Origin: Clostridiales bacterium
Lineage (GTDB): Bacteria; Bacillota; Clostridia; Christensenellales; Borkfalkiaceae
Reading direction: 5' to 3'
NCBI GenBank assembly: GCA_015055725.1
Contig: SVHO01000012.1
Coordinates: forward strand, 1 to 35,023
Length of the DNA: 35,023 nt
In this document: piece by piece, positions 23,704-31,674 of the stretch
How positions within the stretch are numbered: the first letter of the stretch is position 1
How the letters are laid out: the number at the start of each line of letters is the position of its first letter
The notes under the pieces: model-generated
Seen by the model: the letters and a program-made list of their open reading frames with translations, nothing else
Database searches by the model: none
Told to the model about the DNA's origin: nothing
Translations under genes and position numbers: made by a program

Positions 23704-24690
23704 ATGAAGAGAAAAATTAAATTTATTTTATCATTAGTGTGCTTTTTAATGGTGTTTGTCTTTTCTTCAAGTGTAAGCGTTTGGGCAAATTCAGTAGATA
23801 ATAAAATTTATCTTGGCGGAATGACGGCAGGTTTTTCGTTAAAAACACGCGGTGCTAACGTTGTAGGCATTTGTGACGTTGTCACAAAAGACGGCGTTTC
23901 TTCACCAGCAAAGGACGCCGATATTAAGGTAAACGACGTTATACTTAATATTGACGGAAAAGAAATAAACAATGCCTTAGACGTTGAGAATAATATAAAA
24001 AATAAAAATGAAGTTTTAATTACTATTGATAGAGATGGTGATTTAGAAGAAAAAAAGTTAATCCCAGCAAAAGATATTTCAGGAAACAATAAAATTGGGG
24101 TTTTTATAAGGGAAGACGTTAGTGGAATTGGAACAATCACATTTATTAAAGGTGGAAGATTTGCCTCACTTGGTCACCCTGTTATTACTGAAAACGGAAA
24201 AACGTTAAATATTATTGGAGGAAAACTCTTTAATTGCAACGTCACGGGATGTGTAAAAGGAAAAAGGGGAAAAGCTGGCGAATTGAAAGGAGTTTACCTA
24301 AAGAATAATCCTATTGCAACAGTTGAAAAAAACCTAAATTGTGGTGTTTATGGAACTATTTCTAAAGATTTTAACTACGAAAATTTAATCGAGATTTCAG
24401 AAGGAGAAGCTCACGTTGGTGAGGCGAAAATATATTCTACAATCTGTGGAGATAAACCGTGTTTTTATCAAATTTCAATAGTTAAGGTTGATGATTTAGG
24501 AAAAAGTAAAAATTTCGTTATAAAAGTCACCGATGAAAATCTCATAGAAAAAACAGGTGGTATAGTTCAGGGTATGAGTGGTAGTCCGATTATTCAAAAT
24601 GGTAAACTTGTCGGTGCGGTCACTCACGTTTTTATCAACGACCCAACAAGAGGGTTTGGCATATCAATTGATAATATGATAAATAATTAG
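23704..24690 (+). CDS. spoIVB: SpoIVB serine peptidase (family S55)
   Basis: The 328-residue protein signals from forespore to mother cell by cleaving SpoIVFA, which frees the SpoIVFB protease to process pro-sigma-K. A signal/anchor helix (about 5-28) precedes a PDZ domain (about 45-115, SPAKDADIKVNDVILNI) and the S55 domain with His158 (SLGHPV) and the nucleophile Ser in GMSGSP (290-295); GFGISIDNM closes it. It is about 100 residues shorter than the B. subtilis protein (426). GGGGAA lies before the ATG. The gene normally after it, spo0A, is not here. Confidence 0.95.
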   Translation: MKRKIKFILSLVCFLMVFVFSSSVSVWANSVDNKIYLGGMTAGFSLKTRGANVVGICDVVTKDGVSSPAKDADIKVNDVILNIDGKEINNALDVENNIKNKNEVLITIDRDGDLEEKKLIPAKDISGNNKIGVFIREDVSGIGTITFIKGGRFASLGHPVITENGKTLNIIGGKLFNCNVTGCVKGKRGKAGELKGVYLKNNPIATVEKNLNCGVYGTISKDFNYENLIEISEGEAHVGEAKIYSTICGDKPCFYQISIVKVDDLGKSKNFVIKVTDENLIEKTGGIVQGMSGSPIIQNGKLVGAVTHVFINDPTRGFGISIDNMINN

Positions 24691-24716
24691 CCAACAAATG
24701 ATATTCATAGTTAAAT

Positions 24717-24732
24717 TATGTCACGCATAATG
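24717..24732. promoter_or_regulatory. Palindrome shared with the region at 5671
   Basis: ATTATG-TCACG-CATAAT forms an inverted repeat upstream of the carboxypeptidase gene; the same arms with a nearly identical centre occur at about 5671-5685. The right arm also resembles a sigma-F/G -10 element (CATAATG), with TCATA 16 nt upstream, so it might instead be part of a forespore promoter. Confidence 0.4.
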
Positions 24733-24779
24733 AATAAAAAAATCTAAATTACAGAAAATATTTTCATAATGGAGGTTTT

Positions 24780-25961
24780 ATGAAAAATAAATTTTCTGTA
24801 ATTTTTCTTATATTGGCATTTATGATGATAATAACGTGTTTTTGTGGGTTTACAAACATAAGTAATAATATTGTAAGTGCTGATGAAAAAATAGAAATAA
24901 AAAGTAAGTCTGCTTACGTTATTGATGCAGATACAAAAACTGTAATATTTTCTAAAGATGAAAATAGGCGTTTACCGATTGCTAGTATGTGTAAAATCAT
25001 GACTTTATTGTTGTATTTTGAAGCACAGGATTGTGGTGATATTAGTATTGATGAGCAAATTAAAATTAGTGAAAATTCAGCAGGTATGGGTGGTTCACAA
25101 GTCTTTTTAGAAGCTAATGCCGAGTATTCTGCGGGGGAATTAATTAAATCCATAGTGGTTGCATCAGCTAATGATGCTTGTGTTGCAATTGCTGAGAGAT
25201 TGTATGGTGATGAGCAAGATTTTGTTCAAAAAATGAACGAGAAAGCACAAGAATTAGGTATGAACAACACTGTTTTTGTTAACTGTACGGGTTTACCAAA
25301 ACCAGGGCAATATTCTTGCGCTCAAGACGTTGCAACTATGTTTACAGAGCTAATTAAACACGAAGATTATTTTAGATATTCACGCATTTGGACTGATAAA
25401 GTTTTGCATCCGAAAGATAGGGTGTGTGAAATATCCAACACTAATAAACTCATTAGATTTTATAACGGTTGCGATTGTGGTAAAACAGGGTATACCGTTG
25501 AAGCAGGGCATTGTTTAGTTGCCTCTGCTAAAAGGGGTGGTATGCGATTGATTTCAGTTGTAATTTCCGCACCCGATGGTAAAACGAGATTTAAGGAAAC
25601 ATCATCAATGTTTAACTATGGTTTTGCTAACTATACTAATAAAATGATTTTGGATCAAAATAAACCTTTGGAACTTGATGTTAAAGTTTTGGGTGGAAAA
25701 CCAGATAAATTAGAAGTGGTGTCAGAACGTTCTGTATTTTTATTTTCAAAAAAGAACGAAAAAAGAAGTGTAGAGCTTGATTTTGTTCCTATAAATAAAA
25801 TAAAAGCACCAATAAAAAAAGGTGATATTGTTGGAAAAATCTGTGTCTACGAAAACAATATTGAAATTGACTGTGTAAACGTTTTAGCAAACGAAGACGT
25901 TGAAGGAAAAACTTATTTTGACGTTATAAAAGATATTTGGCAAAATTGGGCGCTAATTTAG
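24780..25961 (+). CDS. D-alanyl-D-alanine carboxypeptidase (DacF-like, S11)
   Basis: The 393-residue penicillin-binding protein trims the terminal D-Ala of peptidoglycan stem peptides. A signal peptide (about 5-34) is followed by the three active-site motifs: SMCK (69-72), SAN (129-131) and KTG (235-237). The SxxK box is unusual in having Met-Cys between Ser and Lys, where TT is common. A C-terminal PBP5-like beta domain and an amphipathic end (IKDIWQNWALI) are present. GGAGG lies 6 nt before the ATG. Its place beside spoIVB suggests a sporulation role like DacF, which lowers cross-linking of spore cortex; that is inference. Confidence 0.93.
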   Translation: MKNKFSVIFLILAFMMIITCFCGFTNISNNIVSADEKIEIKSKSAYVIDADTKTVIFSKDENRRLPIASMCKIMTLLLYFEAQDCGDISIDEQIKISENSAGMGGSQVFLEANAEYSAGELIKSIVVASANDACVAIAERLYGDEQDFVQKMNEKAQELGMNNTVFVNCTGLPKPGQYSCAQDVATMFTELIKHEDYFRYSRIWTDKVLHPKDRVCEISNTNKLIRFYNGCDCGKTGYTVEAGHCLVASAKRGGMRLISVVISAPDGKTRFKETSSMFNYGFANYTNKMILDQNKPLELDVKVLGGKPDKLEVVSERSVFLFSKKNEKRSVELDFVPINKIKAPIKKGDIVGKICVYENNIEIDCVNVLANEDVEGKTYFDVIKDIWQNWALI

Positions 25962-26014
25962 TTTGATATAAGGCTACGTTAATTTTTTAATAAATAAAAG
26001 TTAAGCCACAACAA

Positions 26015-26044
26015 TTGACTTTTTGTATGTAATTTTGTTAAAAT
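26015..26044 (+). promoter_or_regulatory. Promoter of lysA
   Basis: TTGACT (26015-26020) and TAAAAT (26039-26044) are separated by 18 nt, 26 nt before the lysA ATG. Confidence 0.65.
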
Positions 26045-26070
26045 TTAAAAAAACAAATAAAGGTTTAAGA

Positions 26071-27372
26071 ATGAACGAACGAGAAACTCTTAAAAACGTT
26101 GACGGGAAGTTAGTTGTTGGTGGTGTCAGCTGTGAAAGTTTATCAAAAAAGTATGGCACACCATTATACGTTGTTGACCAATGTTATATTGAAAATATGT
26201 GCACCGTTTTTCGCGACACGTTAAAAAGCGAATATGGTGACGGAATGATTGCTTATGCGTCAAAAGCGTTTAGCTGTAAAGAAATATATCGCATAGTTAA
26301 TCGTATGGGGATTGGTGCTGATTCTGTTTCGGGGGGCGAAATTTTCACGGCAAAAAGCGTGGGCTTTCCTATGGAAAAAATATGTTTTCATGGAAACAAC
26401 AAAACGCTTAATGAATTAAATTTGGCTTTAGATTGTGGCGTTGGATTAATAGTCGTTGATTCTTTTTATGAAGCAGATTTATTAAATTCACTTTGCGAAC
26501 AAAAAAACACCGTTCAAAGAGTTTTAATACGTGTAAATCCAGGTGTTGAAGCGCACACCCATCATTTCATACAAACGGCTAAGGTAGATTCAAAGTTTGG
26601 CTTTTCTATCGATAATGGTGATGCTCTAGAAATAATTGAACACGTTCAAAGTTTATCAAACTTAAAACTTGAAGGTTTGCACTGTCATATAGGTTCTCAA
26701 ATTTTTGAAAGCAAGTCCTTTATTCTTGCAGTTGAAAAAATGACTGATTTCTATAAGCTACTTAAAGAAGAAAATGGCTTTGAATTTGACGTCTTAAATC
26801 TTGGTGGTGGCTTTGGAATTTGGTATGCAGATGGGGATTCAAAAAAATCTTGTAATGATTACGCTGAATATATTAAATTAATATCTAAAACTCTTTTAGA
26901 CTGCGTTAATAGAAAAGGCATAAAAAAACCATTCCTTATTTTAGAACCTGGCCGTTCTATTGTTGGGGAAGCAGGGTTGACTTTATATACGGCAGGTGCT
27001 GTCAAAGAAATTAAAAACGTAAAGAATTACGTTGCGATTGACGGTGGTATGTTTGACAACCCACGATTTGCCCTCTATCAAGCAAAATATACGGTTGTTA
27101 GCGCAAACAAACTAAACGAGCCCAAAAATTTCAAATGTACGATTGCAGGGAAGTGTTGTGAAAGTGGCGATATTATTGCCGAAGATTGCCTATTACCAAC
27201 TGTAAATACCGGGGATTTGATTGCCGTGCTTTCAACTGGTGCATATAACTATTCGATGGCTAGTAATTATAACAGGAATTTAATTCCACCCGTCGTTATG
27301 GTTAAAGATGGCGAGTCAAGATACGCTGTTTTACCACAAAATTATGAAGATTTAGTTAGAAATGACGTTTAA
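26071..27372 (+). CDS. lysA: Diaminopimelate decarboxylase
   Basis: The 433-residue PLP enzyme converts meso-diaminopimelate to lysine. The ATG at 26071 is chosen since the promoter lies between it and the upstream open frame. The PLP lysine is Lys65 in AYASKAFSC; the glycine-rich phosphate site is GGGFGI, and the C-terminal catalytic Cys is in GKCCESGDI. HHFIQTAKVDSKFGF and HCHIGSQ are typical. A strong terminator follows immediately. Confidence 0.97.
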   Translation: MNERETLKNVDGKLVVGGVSCESLSKKYGTPLYVVDQCYIENMCTVFRDTLKSEYGDGMIAYASKAFSCKEIYRIVNRMGIGADSVSGGEIFTAKSVGFPMEKICFHGNNKTLNELNLALDCGVGLIVVDSFYEADLLNSLCEQKNTVQRVLIRVNPGVEAHTHHFIQTAKVDSKFGFSIDNGDALEIIEHVQSLSNLKLEGLHCHIGSQIFESKSFILAVEKMTDFYKLLKEENGFEFDVLNLGGGFGIWYADGDSKKSCNDYAEYIKLISKTLLDCVNRKGIKKPFLILEPGRSIVGEAGLTLYTAGAVKEIKNVKNYVAIDGGMFDNPRFALYQAKYTVVSANKLNEPKNFKCTIAGKCCESGDIIAEDCLLPTVNTGDLIAVLSTGAYNYSMASNYNRNLIPPVVMVKDGESRYAVLPQNYEDLVRNDV

Positions 27373-27377
27373 AAATT

Positions 27378-27405
27378 AACGCTTAACAAAGTTAAGCGTT
27401 TTTTC
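27378..27405 (+). terminator. Terminator of lysA
   Basis: AACGCTTAAC (27378-27387) and GTTAAGCGTT (27391-27400) form a perfect 10-bp stem with an AAA loop, followed by six T. It begins 5 nt after the lysA stop. Confidence 0.93.
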
Positions 27406-27434
27406 TTGCAATTTTTTAGTTAATAATATATAAT
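27406..27434 (+). promoter_or_regulatory. Promoter of the site-2 protease/scpAB unit
   Basis: TTGCAA (27406-27411) and TATAAT (27429-27434) are separated by 17 nt, directly after the lysA terminator and 29 nt before the next start codon. Confidence 0.65.
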
Positions 27435-27463
27435 AATATTATATAATTAAAAGGTGAACTATT

Positions 27464-28129
27464 TTGACTGAGAAGATTTTAGAGTATATTGCAAGGTTTC
27501 TTGCTCTATTATTGGTGTTGCCTATCCATGAATTTGCTCACGGTTTAATTGCCGTTAAATCAGGGGATATAACGCCAAAACTTTGTGGTAGATACACTCT
27601 TAACCCTTTGGCGCATTTTGATGCTTTAGGGTTATGTTGCTTTATGTTTGCTGGTTTTGGTTGGGCAAAGCCTATGCCTGTTAATCCAAACAATTTTAAT
27701 CATTATAAGCGTGGTTGTTTTGGTGTTGCGATTGCGGGCGTCGTTGCTAACTTTTTACTCGCTTTTATTGCTTATCCTCTTCTAATTTTAGTTTTGTTAT
27801 ACGTTCCCGCTTTTGGTTATTATACTGACGTTTTGTTTTTAACAATTTTAAACGTTTATTCGTTTAGTTTAGCGTTTTTCGTTTTCAATTTGTTGCCACT
27901 TTATCCGCTAGACGGCTTTAGAGTGGTTGACGTTTTTAGTAAAAAAAGAAGTAAAATTTATTGGTTTTTGCGTAATTATGGCACGTATATTTTATATTTT
28001 TTCTTTGCGCTAAGTATTTTTGCCGACATAACTGGGATTTATACGTTTGATATTCTTGGCAATTTTATTTCATTTGTCTCTGGTTATTTAAGTATACCAA
28101 TAACAATGTTTTGGGGGCTAATTTTTTAA
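27464..28129 (+). CDS. Site-2 protease family (M50) membrane metalloprotease
   Basis: The 221-residue intramembrane protease homologue has the zinc-binding HEFAH (22-26) in its first hydrophobic segment and the second ligand motif NLLPLYPLDG near residue 150; about five hydrophobic segments are seen. It is the short, PDZ-less type often found before scpA in Firmicutes (YpuD/rhomboid-independent S2P group). Substrate unknown. It starts with TTG, with AAGGTG 7 nt upstream. The stop TAA overlaps the scpA ATG by one base. Confidence 0.9.
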   Translation: MTEKILEYIARFLALLLVLPIHEFAHGLIAVKSGDITPKLCGRYTLNPLAHFDALGLCCFMFAGFGWAKPMPVNPNNFNHYKRGCFGVAIAGVVANFLLAFIAYPLLILVLLYVPAFGYYTDVLFLTILNVYSFSLAFFVFNLLPLYPLDGFRVVDVFSKKRSKIYWFLRNYGTYILYFFFALSIFADITGIYTFDILGNFISFVSGYLSIPITMFWGLIF

Positions 28130-28899
28130 TGGCGGAATTTGAATCGGTTGTAGATTATTCTACCAAACTTGATAATTTTGAAGGACCTCTCGATTTGCTT
28201 TTGCACTTAATTAAAGAAGCAAAAATTGAAATTAAAGACGTTTTTGTTTCGCAAGTGACTGAGCAGTTTTTAGCATACATAAACGGAGTGTCCGTACTTG
28301 ACGTTGATAAAGCTAGTGAATATTTAAATATGGCGTCAACACTTTTAGAAATTAAATCTAAATCTATATTGCCAAAAATCGAAGATTATATCGATGACAT
28401 TGAAGACCCTGAAACAGCGCTTATTAGGCAACTTGAAGAATATAAATTGTTTAAGGAAGCAAGCGCAAAACTTAAAGAACAAGAAAACGTTGAAAGATTT
28501 TACAAAGAGCCGGATAAGTCGGTTGGAGACGTTAAAATCGTATATAATGATTTTAATTTAGAAGGGTTAATTAACGCGTTTTCAAAACTATTAATGCGTG
28601 TTGACGATAAAAAACGCCAAGAAAACGTTCTTAAAGAAATCCCAAAAGAAGTTTTCACCGTTAAAGATAAAGTTGACCATATTAGAAGCGTTTTGTTAGA
28701 CCGCAAAGAAGCAAGTTTTTTTGAATTGTTTTCAAGTTATTACACAAAAAACGAACTTATAACAACTTTCCAAGCAATGCTTGAATTGTTAAAACTTCAA
28801 TACGTGACAGTCGTTCAAAACGGTGTTTTTGACGATATAACTATAACATTAAGGGAGGATAGAAATGAAGAACTTGGAGAAATTGACGAATATAATTGA
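28129..28899 (+). CDS. scpA: Segregation and condensation protein A
   Basis: The 256-residue kleisin binds SMC heads and ScpB to form the condensin that organises the chromosome. The N-terminal signature KLDNFEGPLDLLLHLIKEAKIEI (landmark FEGPLDLLLHLI) and the C-terminal winged-helix region are present. The ATG at 28129 shares its A with the upstream stop. It overlaps scpB by 35 nt, more than usual. Confidence 0.96.
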   Translation: MAEFESVVDYSTKLDNFEGPLDLLLHLIKEAKIEIKDVFVSQVTEQFLAYINGVSVLDVDKASEYLNMASTLLEIKSKSILPKIEDYIDDIEDPETALIRQLEEYKLFKEASAKLKEQENVERFYKEPDKSVGDVKIVYNDFNLEGLINAFSKLLMRVDDKKRQENVLKEIPKEVFTVKDKVDHIRSVLLDRKEASFFELFSSYYTKNELITTFQAMLELLKLQYVTVVQNGVFDDITITLREDRNEELGEIDEYN

Positions 28900-29602
28900 G
28901 TCTATTTTGTTTGTTTCAGGCACTCAAGTTGCCATTTCTGATATTGCAGATAAACTTGAAGTTAGTGATAAGGAAATAAACTCTGCAGTTAAAGATTTGC
29001 AGGAAAAATATTCGGGTGAAAGTGGAATCCAACTTTTAACTTTTAACAAGAAATTACAATTTTGCTCTAATCCAAAGTATTCTGAGCAAGTTTCTTCAGT
29101 TCTTAATCCTATCAAGGAAAAAGAGCTTTCGAAGAGTATGCTTGAAGTTGCTGCAATTATTGCATATAAACAGCCTGTCACTAGAATTGACTTAGAGGAA
29201 ATCCGCGGTAATAGTGAATATGCAGTTCAAAAGCTTTTAGAACTTGGCGTTATTGAACCTGTTGGGAGAAAAGATGCTGTTGGTAAACCTGTTTTATTTG
29301 GAACTACTGACAAGTTTTTAAAACGTTTTCAAATTTCTTCTTTAGATGAATTACCTGATTATGACGAACTTATAAATAGAATTCAACTTATACGTGGTGA
29401 CGTTAAGGAAGACGACTATTTGTATAGTAAAGACGTTTACGTTGAAGACGCGGATAATAAATCAGAGGTTGCGGTTACGAAAGACAATCCAAAGAAAAAT
29501 GTTAAAAAACCTGTGAACGACAATAACGATTTTGATTTGCCTGATATTAGTGAAGAAGAAATTCCAGACTTTCTTAAAGACGAGGAAATTGAAAGGTTTT
29601 AA
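28865..29602 (+). CDS. scpB: Segregation and condensation protein B
   Basis: The 245-residue partner of ScpA has two winged-helix domains; LEVAAIIAYKQPVTR and EIRGNSEYAVQKLLELGVIEPVG-type landmarks (EIRG, LLELGVIEPVGRKD, GKPVLFGTT) identify it. A GGGAGG inside scpA, 6 nt upstream of the ATG, sets the start. The acidic C-terminal tail (from about residue 185) is longer than in many ScpB proteins. Confidence 0.96.
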   Translation: MKNLEKLTNIIESILFVSGTQVAISDIADKLEVSDKEINSAVKDLQEKYSGESGIQLLTFNKKLQFCSNPKYSEQVSSVLNPIKEKELSKSMLEVAAIIAYKQPVTRIDLEEIRGNSEYAVQKLLELGVIEPVGRKDAVGKPVLFGTTDKFLKRFQISSLDELPDYDELINRIQLIRGDVKEDDYLYSKDVYVEDADNKSEVAVTKDNPKKNVKKPVNDNNDFDLPDISEEEIPDFLKDEEIERF

Positions 29603-29622
29603 CTTCTATAAATTTAATCATT

Positions 29623-29650
29623 AAAAGCACTGCTAAATGCGGTGCTTTTT
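29623..29650 (+). terminator. Terminator after scpB
   Basis: AAAAGCAC (29623-29630) and GTGCTTTT (29642-29649) form an 8-bp stem with an 11-nt loop and a short T run. It lies at the start of the next open frame. Confidence 0.65.
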
Positions 29651-30215
29651 GTATATAAAAATAGTTAATGCAAATATTAAATATATAGTGTTATATGCCG
29701 TAGTAATTATTTTTTCTTTATTGATTTTTCCTATATTTATAACAGTAAAAGCGAATTTGTCTAAAGAAAAAAATAAGCTGTTTTTTGCGTTCAATTTATT
29801 TGGTTTAAGGCTTTTTCGTGGGTACGCTGAACTTATCACAGAAGGCATAATAATTCATTTAACAAAAACTAAAGCAGTGATTATTCCTTTTGATAAAATT
29901 TTTGAAGTTAGAAAAAGTGTTGAACCATTAAAAGATTATCATTTTATAAAATTAACGACTAAGGTTGATTTAGGGAACGAAACTAGCGTCATAGAACCTT
30001 TGTTTTTTTCATTGTTAATAGATTATTTTTATAATATTATAGGTTGGCTTGTGAAAAACAAGAAGCCTTACGTTAAACTTTCAAATAATTTTAACGTTTA
30101 CGAGGGGGAAGATAAACTTGAAATATATTTAAGCATAACAATTGTATTAAATATTTTAATGGTGTTATTAAGTTTAATAAAAATTTTAGTAGGTAAATTA
30201 GTTTATGGAAAGTAA
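29637..30215 (+). CDS. DUF2953 family membrane-anchored protein
   Basis: The 192-residue frame has an N-terminal membrane helix (about 15-36), a soluble region and a second hydrophobic segment (about 165-187). It matches the DUF2953 group that precedes ytfJ in many spore formers; function unknown. The start is doubtful: the first ATG (29637) lies in the loop of the scpB terminator hairpin and has no ribosome site, so TTG 29649 or GTG 29688, just before the membrane helix, may be used. It overlaps ytfJ by 11 nt. Confidence 0.8.
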   Translation: MRCFLYIKIVNANIKYIVLYAVVIIFSLLIFPIFITVKANLSKEKNKLFFAFNLFGLRLFRGYAELITEGIIIHLTKTKAVIIPFDKIFEVRKSVEPLKDYHFIKLTTKVDLGNETSVIEPLFFSLLIDYFYNIIGWLVKNKKPYVKLSNNFNVYEGEDKLEIYLSITIVLNILMVLLSLIKILVGKLVYGK

Positions 30216-30594
30216 AAATAAAGATAAAATAAACAATAGTATTCAAACAGCGATTAAAAGTTTAGGTGAAATGATTGACGTTAACACAGTTGTTGGTAAA
30301 CCAATTAAAGGTGAAAATGGCGAATATATTATTCCCGTCACAAAAGTCACGCTTGGCGTATTGTCGGGTGGCGGAGAATATGGAAAAATATCTATTTTTA
30401 AGAAAAACGAAGATTTGCCGTATTCTGCGGGGAATGGCGCTGTAATATCAATTAGGCCAACAGGTTTTTTAATAAAAGAAAAAGGGAAGAATTATAAATT
30501 GTTGCCTGTTTTAGATGGCCCTTATGAAAAGATACTTGATAAAGCGAGCGAATTTTTATCACAATTAAGCATAGACAGGGGAACAAATGAATAA
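30205..30594 (+). CDS. ytfJ: GerW family sporulation protein YtfJ
   Basis: The 129-residue protein matches GerW/YtfJ: MIDVNTVVGKPI near the start, IIPVTKVTLGVLSGGGEYG in the centre (landmarks VTKVTLG and GGGEYG), and GNGAVISIRPTGFLI. B. subtilis YtfJ is made in the forespore and is needed for L-alanine germination. It is nested between DUF2953 (11-nt overlap) and a D,D-carboxypeptidase gene (8-nt overlap), a conserved sporulation arrangement. Confidence 0.95.
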   Translation: MESKNKDKINNSIQTAIKSLGEMIDVNTVVGKPIKGENGEYIIPVTKVTLGVLSGGGEYGKISIFKKNEDLPYSAGNGAVISIRPTGFLIKEKGKNYKLLPVLDGPYEKILDKASEFLSQLSIDRGTNE

Positions 30595-31648
30595 AAGAAA
30601 AATAATTTTAGTTATATTGGTTTTTATTAGTTTATTAAATGTTTTTTCAATAATGTTTATGTCTAACATAAACGTATATTCCGATTCATCTTCGGAAATA
30701 GTTATGGAACTAAATTCAAATAGAATACTGTATGAGAAAAATGCTAATGAAAAAAAATATATGGCAAGCACAACTAAGATTTTAACTGCAATTACTATTA
30801 TTGAAAATTGTAAACTTGACGCAGTTATTACAGTTGGTAAGGAAACGATTGGTGTTGAAGGGTCGAGTATTTACTTAATAGAAGGGGAAAAATTATCAAT
30901 AAAAGATTTGCTTTACGGGTTAATGCTTAGGTCTGGAAACGACTGTGCTGAAACACTTGCTATTGCTTGTAGTGGGAGTATAAGCGAGTTTTCAAAACTC
31001 ATGAATGAAACGGCGAAAAAAATTGGTGCTAACAATAGTAATTTTGTTAACCCACATGGCTTGCATAACGATAATCATTATACTACCGCACATGATTTAG
31101 CGCTAATTTCGTGTTATGCTATGAAAAATGCTGATTTTAGAGAAATCGTTGCAACAAAAAAAATTAAAATACCTAATACAATGGGCAATTATGACAGGAT
31201 TTTAATAAATAAAAACAAAATGTTAACAGAGTTTGATGGCTCAAACGGAATCAAAACGGGTTATACGAAAAAAGCGGGCCGTTGCCTCGTGTCAAGTTGT
31301 GTTAGAAATGGTTTAGAGCTTATTTGTGTTGTTTTAGATTGTCCGCCAATGTTTGAGCACTCAAAAAAACTTTTATCTATAACTTACGATAATTATAAAT
31401 CATATAATCTTGTTGAAAGTGATAATATTTTAGGATTTATTTATGATAAAAGTGGAAAAAATCATGCAATACACATAAAAAAGGACGTAGTTTTACCGTT
31501 GACTGATAACGAATATAAAAACGTTAAAATTGTTTATAATTACCCTAAAAAAATTGATTCTGAATTGAGCAATAATCAATTTGTTGGTTTTGTTGAAATT
31601 TATTGTCAAAATAACTTGATTTTTAAACAAAAAATCTATACTATATAA
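30587..31648 (+). CDS. D-alanyl-D-alanine carboxypeptidase (S11), DacB-like context
   Basis: This 353-residue penicillin-binding protein is the second S11 enzyme in the window. A signal/anchor segment (about 5-30) precedes STTK (61-64), SGN (116-118) and KTG (223-225). The C-terminal domain is shorter than in the enzyme at 24780. Position after ytfJ is like spore-cortex dacB, which in B. subtilis sits with spmA and spmB; those two are not found here. The start overlaps ytfJ by 8 nt. Confidence 0.93.
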   Translation: MNKRKIILVILVFISLLNVFSIMFMSNINVYSDSSSEIVMELNSNRILYEKNANEKKYMASTTKILTAITIIENCKLDAVITVGKETIGVEGSSIYLIEGEKLSIKDLLYGLMLRSGNDCAETLAIACSGSISEFSKLMNETAKKIGANNSNFVNPHGLHNDNHYTTAHDLALISCYAMKNADFREIVATKKIKIPNTMGNYDRILINKNKMLTEFDGSNGIKTGYTKKAGRCLVSSCVRNGLELICVVLDCPPMFEHSKKLLSITYDNYKSYNLVESDNILGFIYDKSGKNHAIHIKKDVVLPLTDNEYKNVKIVYNYPKKIDSELSNNQFVGFVEIYCQNNLIFKQKIYTI

Positions 31649-31674
31649 AATATAATTAAAAATTAGGTGAAATA

